Shown here: positions 1 through 8,450 of the stretch, one piece after another | Position numbering within the stretch: the first letter of the stretch is position 1 | Layout: every line of letters begins with the position of its first letter | Assembly: GCF_024198175.1 (NCBI RefSeq) | Contig: NZ_JAJVKV010000014.1 | Span: 1 to 64,000 of the forward strand | Direction of reading: 5' to 3' | Origin: Pyxidicoccus xibeiensis | GTDB lineage: Bacteria > Myxococcota > Myxococcia > Myxococcales > Myxococcaceae | DNA: 64,000 nt | Made by a program: the position numbers and the translations under genes | The notes under the pieces: model-generated | What the model was told of the DNA's origin: nothing | What the model saw: the letters and a program-made list of their open reading frames with translations, nothing else | Database searches by the model: none

Positions 1-416
1 AGCACGGGGCAGCACGGCGGGATCGGGCAGCAAGGGCGGCGGGTAGGGCGGGGCAGCACGGGGCAGTACGGCGGATCGGGGTAGCAAGGGCGGCGGGTCG
101 GGCGGGCAGCAAGGGCGGCGGGTTGGTCGGGCAGCACGGGCGGTGGGCAGCACGGGGCAGCAAGGGCGGCGGGTTGGTCGGGCAGCACGGGGCAGGAAGT
201 ACGGGCGGTGGGCAGCACGGGGCGGCAAGGGCGGCGGGTCGGGCGGGGCAGCACGGGGCAGTACGGGCGGCGGGTTGGTCGGGGCAGCACGGGGCAGTAC
301 GGGCGGCGGGTCGGTCGGGCAGTACGGGCAGCACGAGCAATACGGGCAGCAGCGGGGTAGGGCAGGGCAGCAAGCGCGGTACGGGGCAGTACGGGCGGCG
401 GCGGGTAGGTCGGTCG
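1..416. repeat. G-rich minisatellite with 36-bp units
   Basis: Degenerate repeats built from GGGCAGCACGGGGCAGTACG and GGGCGGCGGGTTGGTC fill this stretch. The clearest tandem pair is two 36-bp units at 245-280 and 281-316 that differ at one base; elsewhere the words are shuffled and truncated. One forward frame stays open from base 3 to 518 because the unit length is a multiple of three, so an incoming repetitive coding region cannot be excluded. Its Gly/Ala/Arg composition is low-complexity and no family is recognisable. The strand has very few C runs and many G runs. I treat it as noncoding repeat DNA. Confidence 0.7.
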
Positions 417-645
417 TGGTGTACGGGCGAGGCAGGTGGGGCTCGCTCCAATCAGACGGCTCGGGCGTGGTGGATGGGGAAGAGGGAGCCGGTCCTCGGC
501 GGAGGAGTGCTTTCGTGAGGGCCGGTTCGTCTCATTCAAGACCCTGCCGTGCGCCGAGCCGGAAGGCCGTCATCCAGGCGTGCACCGGGAGAACAGCTCA
601 CACGAGACAAAGCCTCGCCTGAGCGGATGACGCCTGGGGCGCATC
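417..645. other. Intergenic DNA upstream of the first kinase
   Basis: No coding frame here looks real. The end of the stretch must carry the promoter and translation start signals of the kinase that follows. CCAGGCGT near 575 and ACGCCTGG near 630 form a loose 8-bp inverted repeat, which is the only structure I noticed. Confidence 0.4.
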
Positions 646-3162
646 GTGTTGGGTTCGATGGGGCACCCCCCATCCATGACGCCCTCCTCGGTCCTGCCCC
701 AGCTCCAGCGGCTTCTCGATCTCGAGCGCATCCATGCGCCCAGCGAGCCGCCAGCGGATGCGCTCCTCCATCGGCTGCTGGCCACGCTGGATGCGGCGCC
801 GGTGCTGCTCTCCTATATCGACACGCAGTATCGCTATCGCTTCTGCAACCGCGCTTATGAAACGTGGTTCGGTCATCCGCGCGAGCACTACGTGGGACGC
901 ACCATCCCGGAGGTGCTCGGTCAGAAGGCTTTCACGGCCATCCGCACCGAGGTGGAGGCGGCGCTCGCCGGCCAGATGGTGCGCTTCGAGCGGGTGGTTC
1001 CCTATCAGCATGGTGGCGCCCGCACGGTGGAGGCCTCCTACCTTCCCCACGTCCTCTCGGACGGGAGCGTTGCCGGCTACGTGGGGCTGGTGGTGGACAT
1101 CACCGAGCTCAAGAGCGGCGCCGAGGCGAAGCGCCTGGCCGGTGTGCTCGAAGAGAGCGAGGCCCGTCTGCGGATGGTGCTGGAGGCCGGCTCGTTCGGC
1201 ACGTGGGAGCTGGACCTCGCGACGGACCAGCACCGCTGGGACGCGCGCACCCGCGAAATCTTCGAGGCCCCCGGGGACGCGCCGGTGCCCCACGAGGCCT
1301 TCCTCGCCTCGGTGTGCGCGGATGACCTCTCGCGGGTGCGGGCGGGCGTGGCGCGCGCCCGGCGTGATGGCGTCTTCAGCCTGGACGCGGACCTCTGCGT
1401 GCACGGGTGGCAGACGGGACGGCAGCGCTGGCTCGCGGTGCGCGGCCGCGTCCACGCGGATGCCGCCGGCCGGCCCTCGCGCATCCTGGGCACGGTGCTG
1501 GACATCACCGAGCGCAAGCGGGCCGAGACGCGTGAGCGGCGGCTCCATGCCGCCGTCACCGCGCTCGCGCGCACCACCTGGCCGGAGGAAGTGGGGCGCG
1601 TGTTGCTGCGCGAGGCCGCTGGCGCGCTCGGCGCGGCCAGCGCCTCACTGGTGCTGGTGAGCGAAGACGGCCAGCACCTGGAGCTCCAGGCCGCCCAGGG
1701 CTTTCCCGAGGAGGCGCTGGCCGGGTGGCGCCGCTTTCCGCTCGACACGCCGGTGATGTTCGGCGAGACGGTGCGCGAGCGGCGGCCGGTGCTGCACATG
1801 AGCCTCGCGAGCCTCCTCACCGACTACCCCGCCCTGTCCGGCGCGGGCGAGAGCCTCGTCGGCCGCTCCTTCGTCTCCGTTCCCCTGCTGCTGGACGAGC
1901 AGGTGGTGGGGGCCATGGGCCTGAGCTTCGCGCGCGAGGACGCCTTCGATGCGGAGGACGTCTTCTTCCTCCAGTCCCTCGCCGGACAGGGCGCCCTCGC
2001 CGTGGAGCGCGCGCGCCTGCTCGCCGCCGAGCGCAAGGCGCGAGCCAGGGCGGAGGCGCTGCAGGCCGCGCTGGAGGCCGAGCGCCGCCAGCTCGCCTCG
2101 GTGCTGGAGCACCTGCCCGTGGGCGTCATGCTGGCGGAGGCTCCCTCGGGGCGCATCCTCAAGGCCAACCCCCATCTGGACGTGGTGCTGCGCAGGCCCT
2201 TCAGCACGGCGGAAACGGTCGCCGGGTACTCGGAGGCGTACCCGGCCCGACACCTCGATGGCCGCCCGGTGCTCCCGGAGGAGTGGCCGCTGGCGCGCTC
2301 CGTCCAACACGGCGAGACGGTGCGTGGCGAGACGGTGGAGCTGGAGCGCGGTGACGGCACGCATGGCATCGTGGAGCTGTCCTCCGCGCCCATCCTCGGC
2401 GCCGACGGACAGGTGGCGGCCGCCGTGGTGCTGGTCAGCGACGTCACCGAGCAGCGCCGCAACGCGGAGGCCCTGGAGCGCTCGGTGGCGCTGCGAGAGC
2501 AGTTCGTCAGCATCGTCAGTCATGACCTGCGCAGCCCCCTGCAGGCGGTGCTCACCAGCGCCGCCCTCCTCCAGCAGCAGCCGGAGCAGGGACCCGAGCG
2601 CGTGCGCCGCAACGCCACCCGCATCACCGCGAGCGCGGAGCGGATGGCGCGCCTCATCCGGGACCTGCTCGACCTGGCCCGCGCGCGCAGCGGCACCCTC
2701 ATGCCCCTGCAGCCCCGCTCCGGGGTGCTCGAGGACGTCATGCGCGCGGCGGTGGCGGAGCTGGAGGTGGCCTACCCGCGCCGTGCCATCTCCCTCGACG
2801 TGGAGGGAGATACCGAAGGCCTGTGGGACGCGGACCGGCTGGAGCAGGTGGTGGGAAACCTCGTGGCCAACGCGCTCACCCACGGCGACCCGGAGCACCC
2901 CGTGCAGGTGCACCTGCGCGCGGAGCCTGAGCGGGTGGAGCTGTCCGTGCGCAACCGCGGCCGCCCCATCTCCCCCGAGCAGCTGCCCCGCCTCTTCGAG
3001 CCCTTCGCGCGCGGTGACGCCACCGGCGCGCCCTCCGGGCTGGGGCTGGGGCTGTTCATCGTGCGGGAAATCGTCGCGGCGCACGGCGGCCAGGTCTCCG
3101 CCCGCTCGTCAGAGGCGGAGGGCACCGTCTTCACCGTGGTGCTGCCCCGGCAGGCCGCCTAG
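646..3162 (+). CDS. Multi-sensor histidine kinase (PAS-PAS-GAF-PAS-HisKA-HATPase)
   Basis: Cytoplasmic sensor kinase of 838 aa; no membrane segment is visible. In order: a PAS domain at about 40-155, a PAS_3-like domain at 165-290, a GAF domain at 300-460, a short coiled coil, a third PAS at 485-605, then HisKA with the H box SIVSHDLRSP (phospho-acceptor near His626) and an ATPase domain with NLVANALTHG and GLGLGLFIVREIV. No receiver or DNA-binding domain is attached and no response regulator is adjacent, so it is an orphan kinase with unknown signal and partner. The GTG at 646 is taken as start; ATGs at 658 and 676 are in-frame alternatives. Its stop overlaps the convergent next gene by the four bases CTAG. 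Confidence 0.93.
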   Translation: MLGSMGHPPSMTPSSVLPQLQRLLDLERIHAPSEPPADALLHRLLATLDAAPVLLSYIDTQYRYRFCNRAYETWFGHPREHYVGRTIPEVLGQKAFTAIRTEVEAALAGQMVRFERVVPYQHGGARTVEASYLPHVLSDGSVAGYVGLVVDITELKSGAEAKRLAGVLEESEARLRMVLEAGSFGTWELDLATDQHRWDARTREIFEAPGDAPVPHEAFLASVCADDLSRVRAGVARARRDGVFSLDADLCVHGWQTGRQRWLAVRGRVHADAAGRPSRILGTVLDITERKRAETRERRLHAAVTALARTTWPEEVGRVLLREAAGALGAASASLVLVSEDGQHLELQAAQGFPEEALAGWRRFPLDTPVMFGETVRERRPVLHMSLASLLTDYPALSGAGESLVGRSFVSVPLLLDEQVVGAMGLSFAREDAFDAEDVFFLQSLAGQGALAVERARLLAAERKARARAEALQAALEAERRQLASVLEHLPVGVMLAEAPSGRILKANPHLDVVLRRPFSTAETVAGYSEAYPARHLDGRPVLPEEWPLARSVQHGETVRGETVELERGDGTHGIVELSSAPILGADGQVAAAVVLVSDVTEQRRNAEALERSVALREQFVSIVSHDLRSPLQAVLTSAALLQQQPEQGPERVRRNATRITASAERMARLIRDLLDLARARSGTLMPLQPRSGVLEDVMRAAVAELEVAYPRRAISLDVEGDTEGLWDADRLEQVVGNLVANALTHGDPEHPVQVHLRAEPERVELSVRNRGRPISPEQLPRLFEPFARGDATGAPSGLGLGLFIVREIVAAHGGQVSARSSEAEGTVFTVVLPRQAA

Positions 3163-3635
3163 ACGGCGGGCTGGGGGCTGGGCTCGATGCCCAGCGCCTC
3201 CTGGGCGAAGCGGAACATGCGTGCGTTGAGCCGCTCGACGACTTCGAGCGGGTGGCGCCCGTCGCGGTCCGCCGCGTCCTCCAGCTTCTCCCGGCAGCGC
3301 AGGTCGACGCAGAGCGTGACGCCCACGCGGCGCCGGTTGTCCACGTCCGTGGTGAGCAGGCCCACCTCATGGGAGGCGCCGGAGTTGTGGCACCAGTCGC
3401 ACATGCGGGTGGCCGGCTCCCCGCCGGGCGGCTCGCGCCGGAAGATGATGCCGATAGGCTTGCGGCTGCCCGGCGCGGAGAAGATGAGGTACACGCGCGC
3501 CCCGGACGTCTCGGTCCACGCGAGGTAGTCCCGGACGAAGAGCGGGAAGGTGATGCCCTCGGGCATCTCGATGACCCGGCGGTCCCGCGGTCTGAAGGAC
3601 TCGATGAGTGCCCGGTCGGTCTCGAAGCGAAACAC
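3159..3635 (-). CDS. FBP/FusB-type treble-clef zinc protein
   Basis: Small protein of 158 aa. The C-terminal half contains CDWCH followed about 30 residues later by LCVDLRCREKL, giving the four Cys of the treble-clef zinc finger of FusB/FusC proteins (FBP C-terminal domain). FusB binds elongation factor G and frees it from fusidic-acid-stalled ribosomes; other members are uncharacterised and a translation-factor role here is inference. The start is the GTG at 3635 because AGGAG lies 5 nt upstream; the open frame continues upstream to 3782 but that part is Pro/Arg/Trp-rich and unlike a real N terminus. It converges on the kinase with a 4-base overlap. Confidence 0.8.
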   Translation of the reverse strand: MFRFETDRALIESFRPRDRRVIEMPEGITFPLFVRDYLAWTETSGARVYLIFSAPGSRKPIGIIFRREPPGGEPATRMCDWCHNSGASHEVGLLTTDVDNRRRVGVTLCVDLRCREKLEDAADRDGRHPLEVVERLNARMFRFAQEALGIEPSPQPAV

Positions 3636-3892
3636 GGCGGCTCCTTTGGGAAGGCCTGCACTAACAGTCGACCCTCGCGGTAGCCACCCCAACCAGGCGG
3701 GCAGCCGGGGCCACCCCCGTCCGAGCCAGGAGCGCCGGGGCGGGCAGGAGCCGTCCCCCCACCGTGAGTCGTCCTCCGTCACTAAATCAACGGTGCGTCA
3801 TCTTGCGGATTCGACGCATCTGGCGCCATGCTGGGACGCTGTAGCAGGGGCTCCACGGCCCGTGTGCTGGAACCTTCCACCCGGAGACCGCC
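3636..3892. other. Divergent intergenic region
   Basis: This 257-bp spacer lies between the FusB-like gene (minus) and the monooxygenase operon (plus) and must hold both promoters. GGAG 7 nt before the ATG at 3893 is a plausible ribosome-binding site. No operator or hairpin stands out. Confidence 0.4.
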
Positions 3893-5416
3893 ATGTCCCC
3901 TCGACCTGCGCCGCACTTCCACGTCGCCATCGCGGGGAGCGGCTTCGGCGGCCTGGGCATGGCCATCCGGCTCAAGCAGGAGGGCCAGCAGGACTTCGTC
4001 ATCTTCGAGCGGGCGTCGGAGGTGGGCGGCGTCTGGCGCGACAACTCCTATCCGGGCTGCGCGTGTGACGTGCAGTCCCACCTCTACTCGTTCTCCTTCG
4101 CGCCCAACCCGGGCTGGTCCCGCTCCTACTCGCCCCAGTCCGAAATCCACACGTACCTGCTGGGCTGCGCCGACCGGTACGGCATCCGGCCGCACATCCG
4201 GTTCAACCATGCGCTGCACTCGGCCCGGTGGGACGAGGGCGAGCAGCGCTGGCACCTCGAGACGTCACAGGGGCCCTACACGGCGGACGTGCTCGTCTCC
4301 GCCGTCGGAGGGCTGAGTGAGCCCGCCATCCCCCGGCTGCCCGGAATGGAGACGTTCCAGGGCAAGGTGATGCACTCGGCGCGGTGGGACCATGGCCATG
4401 ACCTCACCGGCCGCGGGGTGGCCGTCATCGGCACCGGGGCCTCCGCCATCCAGTTCGTCCCGGCGATTCAGCCGAAGGTGGGCCGGCTGCTGCTCTTCCA
4501 GCGCACGCCGCCCTGGGTGATTCCGAGGAAGGACCGGGCCATCGGCAGGGCGGCGCGGTGGGTGTTCCAGCGGGTGCCGGGCGCGCAGCGGCTGCTGCGC
4601 GGGGTCATCTACGGGCTGCGGGAGCTCACCGCGTTCGGCTTCACCAACCCGTGGCTGCTCAAGCTCCTCCAGCATCAGGCCGTCCGGCACCTGAAGCAGT
4701 CCGTTCCGGACCCGGTGCTGCGCGCGAAGCTCACGCCGAGCTACACGCTGGGCTGCAAGCGCATCCTCCTGTCGGATGACTACCTGCCGGCGCTCACCCG
4801 GCCCAACGTGGACGTCATCACCGAGCCCATCCGCGAGGTGCGGGCGCACGCCATCGTCACCGCGGACGGCGTCGAGCACGCGGTGGACACGCTCATCCTG
4901 GGCACCGGCTTCCACGTGACGGACATGCCCATTGCCCACCACATCCGGGGGCGCGGCGGGCGCACGCTGGTGGAGGCGTGGGGCGGCACCATGAAGGCGC
5001 ACCTGGGCACCACGGTGAGCGGCTTCCCCAACCTCTTCTTCCTCCTGGGGCCCAACACGGGGCTGGGCCACACCTCCGTCATCCTGATGATTGAGAGCCA
5101 GATAGAGCACGTGCTCGGCGCGCTCCGCTACCTGGAGGGCCGGGGCCTGGCCGCCGTGGAGCCCACCGCCGAGGCGCAGGCCGCGTTCGTCCAGGACGTC
5201 GACAGCAAGCTGGCCGGGACGGTGTGGATGCGGGGCGGCTGTGAGAGCTGGTACATGGACGCCACGGGCCGCGTCTCCACGCTGTGGCCGGGCACCACGT
5301 ATGCGTTCCGCCGCCGCGTCGTGCGCTTCGAGCCTGGCGAGTACCTCGCCATTGCGCGCCACCGCCTTCCCGCCCCCGCTCCCCGGCGGAGCCTGCCGGC
5401 CCTGACTGGCGCCTGA
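3893..5416 (+). CDS. Flavin-containing Baeyer-Villiger-type monooxygenase
   Basis: Protein of 507 aa. It opens with the FAD Rossmann motif GSGFGGLGMA (about residues 12-21) and has a second dinucleotide motif GTGASAIQ for NADPH. Between them sits FQGKVMHSARWDHG, which fits the Baeyer-Villiger fingerprint FxGxxxHxxxW. Such enzymes use NADPH and O2 to turn ketones into esters or lactones, or oxidise soft heteroatoms; the substrate cannot be read from sequence. It is followed after 39 bp by an SDR dehydrogenase and then a TetR regulator in the same direction. An alcohol-to-ketone-to-ester route is a natural inference for the pair. Confidence 0.9.
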   Translation: MSPRPAPHFHVAIAGSGFGGLGMAIRLKQEGQQDFVIFERASEVGGVWRDNSYPGCACDVQSHLYSFSFAPNPGWSRSYSPQSEIHTYLLGCADRYGIRPHIRFNHALHSARWDEGEQRWHLETSQGPYTADVLVSAVGGLSEPAIPRLPGMETFQGKVMHSARWDHGHDLTGRGVAVIGTGASAIQFVPAIQPKVGRLLLFQRTPPWVIPRKDRAIGRAARWVFQRVPGAQRLLRGVIYGLRELTAFGFTNPWLLKLLQHQAVRHLKQSVPDPVLRAKLTPSYTLGCKRILLSDDYLPALTRPNVDVITEPIREVRAHAIVTADGVEHAVDTLILGTGFHVTDMPIAHHIRGRGGRTLVEAWGGTMKAHLGTTVSGFPNLFFLLGPNTGLGHTSVILMIESQIEHVLGALRYLEGRGLAAVEPTAEAQAAFVQDVDSKLAGTVWMRGGCESWYMDATGRVSTLWPGTTYAFRRRVVRFEPGEYLAIARHRLPAPAPRRSLPALTGA

Positions 5417-5455
5417 AGCATCACCGAGGTTCCCCTTTCGCAGCGGAGGCAGTCC

Positions 5456-6301
5456 ATGAAGTCCATCAAAGGCAAGGTCGCGGCCATCACCGGGGCGGGC
5501 TCGGGGATTGGCCGGGCGACGGCGGCGCTCTTCGCGCGCAACGGCTGCAACCTGGCGCTGTCCGACGTGAATGAGCAGGGCCTGTTCGAGACGGCGGAGC
5601 AGTGCCGCGCGCACGGCGTCCAGGTCCGCACCACGCGGGTGGACGTGGCCCAGCGTGAGGCGGTGCATTCCTGGGCGGATGACGTGGCGAGGGAGCTGGG
5701 CGCCGTCCACGTCGTCGTCAACAACGCGGGCGTCGCCCTGGGCGCCACCATCGAGGACACTCGGTACGAGGACTTCGAGTGGCTGATGAACATCAACTTC
5801 TGGGGCGTGGTGCACGGCACCAAGGCCTTCCTCCCGCACCTCAAGGCGGCGGGGGAGGGGCACATCGTCAACGTCTCCAGCGTCTTCGGCCTCATCGGCG
5901 TGCCCACGCAGGCGGCCTACAACTCCGCGAAGTTCGCGGTGAAGGGCTTCACGGAGGCGCTGCGCCAGGAGTTGGAGGTGGAGTCGCTGCCCATCGGCGT
6001 CACCTGCGTCCACCCGGGCGGCATCAAGACGAACATCGCGAAGAGTGCCCGGCTGACGCACCGCAAGGGGTGGGTGGACGCGGCCTCCAACGCGGACTTC
6101 GAGAAGTCCTTCGCCACCACGCCGGAGCGCGCCGCGTCCGACATCCTCTCCGCCATCCTGAAGAACCGGCGGCGCCTGCTCATCGGCGGTGACGCCGTCG
6201 TCATCGACCTCATGCAGCGGATGCTGCCCTCGCTGTACCAGCGGCTGATGGTGGTGGGGGCGAAGCGCCGGCGGCGCAAGCTGCTGGAGCAGCAGCCATG
6301 A
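5456..6301 (+). CDS. Short-chain dehydrogenase/reductase (SDR)
   Basis: Classical SDR of 281 aa. The cofactor motif TGAGSGIG is at about residues 12-19, NNAG at about 89-92, and the catalytic pair is in YNSAK (about residues 157-161) with the catalytic Ser in NVSSVFG just before. It interconverts an alcohol and a carbonyl with NAD(P)H. GGAGG precedes the ATG by a proper distance. The last codons overlap the start of the TetR gene (ATGA), so the two are translationally coupled. Co-transcription with the monooxygenase suggests sequential oxidation of a common substrate; that is inference. Confidence 0.92.
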   Translation: MKSIKGKVAAITGAGSGIGRATAALFARNGCNLALSDVNEQGLFETAEQCRAHGVQVRTTRVDVAQREAVHSWADDVARELGAVHVVVNNAGVALGATIEDTRYEDFEWLMNINFWGVVHGTKAFLPHLKAAGEGHIVNVSSVFGLIGVPTQAAYNSAKFAVKGFTEALRQELEVESLPIGVTCVHPGGIKTNIAKSARLTHRKGWVDAASNADFEKSFATTPERAASDILSAILKNRRRLLIGGDAVVIDLMQRMLPSLYQRLMVVGAKRRRRKLLEQQP

Positions 6302-7002
6302 AGACGCCGCGCGGCCAGGGGCCCGGTGCCGCGCGGAGGCCGGCGAAGCGTCCGGCCCCCTCCGTGCGGCGCACGCGGCCGAGCGCCCGGCTGACGCCGC
6401 TGGCCCGGCGGCTGGAGGCCCCGTCGCGAGCCACGCCCAGGGACTTGTTCGCCCTGGCGCTGGACTGGTGGACGCAGGGCGAGCGCTTCGACATCGGGAA
6501 GATGGCGCGGGTGCTGGGCGTCAGCCGCGCCACGGTGTTCCGCTGGGTGGGCACCCGGGAGCTGCTCTACGGGGAGGTCATCTCCTCGCTGTTCGAGGAG
6601 GCCCTCACCCGCGCCCGGAGCGAGTCGCGGGCCGAGGGGCCGGAGCTCATCGCGGATGTCACCTCGCGGCTGTTCCAGCTGCTGGTGACGCACGAGCCCC
6701 TGCGCCGCTTCGTCCAGCAGGACGCCGAGTACGCGATGCGCATCCTGATGTCGCGCAGCAGCACGGTGGAGCAGCGCTGCGCCGCCAGCGTCCGCGCGGC
6801 GCTGGAGGACGGCGTGCGGGCGGGCCTCATCCGGCCGGTGATGGAGCTGGACGCGCTGGCGTACGTCATCATCCGGATTGGCGAGTCCTTCCTCTACCGC
6901 GACGCCCTCACCGGAGACCCGGTGGACGTGGAGTCCGCCATCACCGCCATCCGCGTCCTCCTCACCGTGGAGCGGGAGGACGGGCAGGCGCGCCGCCGCT
7001 GA
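6298..7002 (+). CDS. TetR-family regulator (QsdR-like)
   Basis: Protein of 234 aa with a basic, disordered N-terminal 45 residues, then a DNA-binding domain whose recognition helix region is MARVLGVSRATVFRWVGTRE (about 68-87). Trp at the end of the helix and the C-terminal half resemble the QsdR branch of TetR proteins. Its start overlaps the SDR stop by 4 bp, so it most likely controls the monooxygenase/SDR operon, responding to the substrate or product. TetR proteins usually repress; no clear palindromic operator was seen upstream of 3893. Confidence 0.88.
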   Translation: MKTPRGQGPGAARRPAKRPAPSVRRTRPSARLTPLARRLEAPSRATPRDLFALALDWWTQGERFDIGKMARVLGVSRATVFRWVGTRELLYGEVISSLFEEALTRARSESRAEGPELIADVTSRLFQLLVTHEPLRRFVQQDAEYAMRILMSRSSTVEQRCAASVRAALEDGVRAGLIRPVMELDALAYVIIRIGESFLYRDALTGDPVDVESAITAIRVLLTVEREDGQARRR

Positions 7003-7014
7003 GGGCCGCGCGCG

Positions 7015-8349
7015 CTACTCCGGGGTGTCCGTCCGGGGAGGGCTGCGCAGCGCGTACAGCACGCCGCCCACCGCGAGCGCCACCGCGCCAGCGATGAGGT
7101 TGCGCGGCTGGGCGCTCAGCGCGAAGACGACGCACAGCGCGGCGGCCGCCACCGGAATCACCGGCCCGCCGGGAATCCGGAAGGCGCCCGGCTGCTGCTG
7201 GAGCTTGCGCCGCAGCACGGGGACGGCCAGCGCCGTGCCGAAATACGTCGCCAGCCGCGCCACCACCGACAGCGTGGCGAGCACCTCGAACGAGCCGGAG
7301 AAGGCCAGGGGCAGGGCGATGGCCGTCTGGGTGAGGATGGCCACCGCCGGGGTGCGGGTGCGCGGGTGGAGCGTCGCCAGCGCGCGGGGCCCGAAGCCGT
7401 CGCGCGCCAGGGCATAGAGGTAGCGCGGCCCCGCCAGCACCGTGTTGCTGTTGGTGCCGAGGATGGAGAGCACCGCGCCCACCGTCATCAGCAGCCCGCC
7501 CCCGCTGCCCAGGAAGCGCGCGGCCGCGTCCGCCAGCGGCGTCTTCGCCCCCACCACGCCCGGAAGGGTGCCCAGGGCCACCCACTGCACCGCCGTGTAG
7601 ATGAAGGTGACGACGCCAATCTGCACGACGAGCGCGAAGGGCACGTCCCGCTTGGGGTTCTTGAACTCTCCGGCCGGCGCGGCCGTGTTCTCGAAGCCCG
7701 CGTAGGCGAAGAGCAGCAGCAGCACCGCGGCCCCCAGGCTGCCCTCGGACGTGGGGGCGACGGAGGCCGCCTGCTCCCACGACACGAAGAAGATGCCCAC
7801 GCAGATGAAGACCAGCAGCGGCACCGTCTTGGTGATGGCCAGGAACACGGCCGTGCGCGCGCCGGACTTCACGCCCGCGACGTTGATGGCCGTGAGCAGC
7901 AGCAGCGGCAGGGCGATGGCCAGCGTCCGTCCCAGCCCCTCGTTGGCCTGCGGCCACAGGTACCCCAGCGCCCGCGCGAAGCCCGCGGACAGCGAGGCCA
8001 CCGAGGAGACGCGCGCGAGCCACGTCATCCACCCCACCTCGAAGCCCACCAGGTCTCCGAAGGCCTCGCGCGTGTAGACATAGGCGCTGCCCGGCCGGTC
8101 GAAGTAGCTCGCCGCCTCCGCGAAGCAGAGCACCAGCATCAGCACGCCCAGCCCCGCCAGGACGATGGCGCCCACGCTCGCCGAGCCCAGGTTCGCCGCC
8201 GCCGCCGCCGGCAGCAGGTACACCCCGCTGCCGATGACGTCGTTGATGGAGAAGCCCACGATTTCCCAGCGGGAGACCGCGCGCTTCATCCCGAGGTCCG
8301 CGGGGGCCGGGGTCGCGGACGCCGCGGCCGGGGGTGGGGGAGTCGTCAT
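7015..8349 (-). CDS. APC-superfamily amino-acid permease
   Basis: Integral membrane protein of 444 aa with about 12 predicted helices. The first helix carries FSINDVIGSGVYLLP, the unwound G-S-G ligand-binding segment typical of the amino acid-polyamine-cation family. The chain ends soon after the last helix, with no regulatory tail. It would import an amino acid or polyamine by H+ symport or exchange; the substrate is unknown. The start at 8349 gives a short Pro/Ala-rich cytoplasmic tail before helix 1; the bases before it contain no good ribosome-binding site, so an inner start (Met at about residue 21) is possible. It converges on the TetR gene with a 12-bp gap. Confidence 0.9.
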   Translation of the reverse strand: MTTPPPPAAASATPAPADLGMKRAVSRWEIVGFSINDVIGSGVYLLPAAAAANLGSASVGAIVLAGLGVLMLVLCFAEAASYFDRPGSAYVYTREAFGDLVGFEVGWMTWLARVSSVASLSAGFARALGYLWPQANEGLGRTLAIALPLLLLTAINVAGVKSGARTAVFLAITKTVPLLVFICVGIFFVSWEQAASVAPTSEGSLGAAVLLLLFAYAGFENTAAPAGEFKNPKRDVPFALVVQIGVVTFIYTAVQWVALGTLPGVVGAKTPLADAAARFLGSGGGLLMTVGAVLSILGTNSNTVLAGPRYLYALARDGFGPRALATLHPRTRTPAVAILTQTAIALPLAFSGSFEVLATLSVVARLATYFGTALAVPVLRRKLQQQPGAFRIPGGPVIPVAAAALCVVFALSAQPRNLIAGAVALAVGGVLYALRSPPRTDTPE

Positions 8350-8450
8350 TGGTGGAGGAATGCCGGCAGGGGTGGGGCGACGCAGGATAGTCGGACCCAC
8401 GCCCCTTGTTGCCTGAATTCCTGAGAGGACGGGAAAAAGTGGCGGCCGGG

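Noticed and set aside
1..416. CRISPR-like array
   Set aside because: Repeats are contiguous, variable and G-rich, without unique spacers or cas genes.
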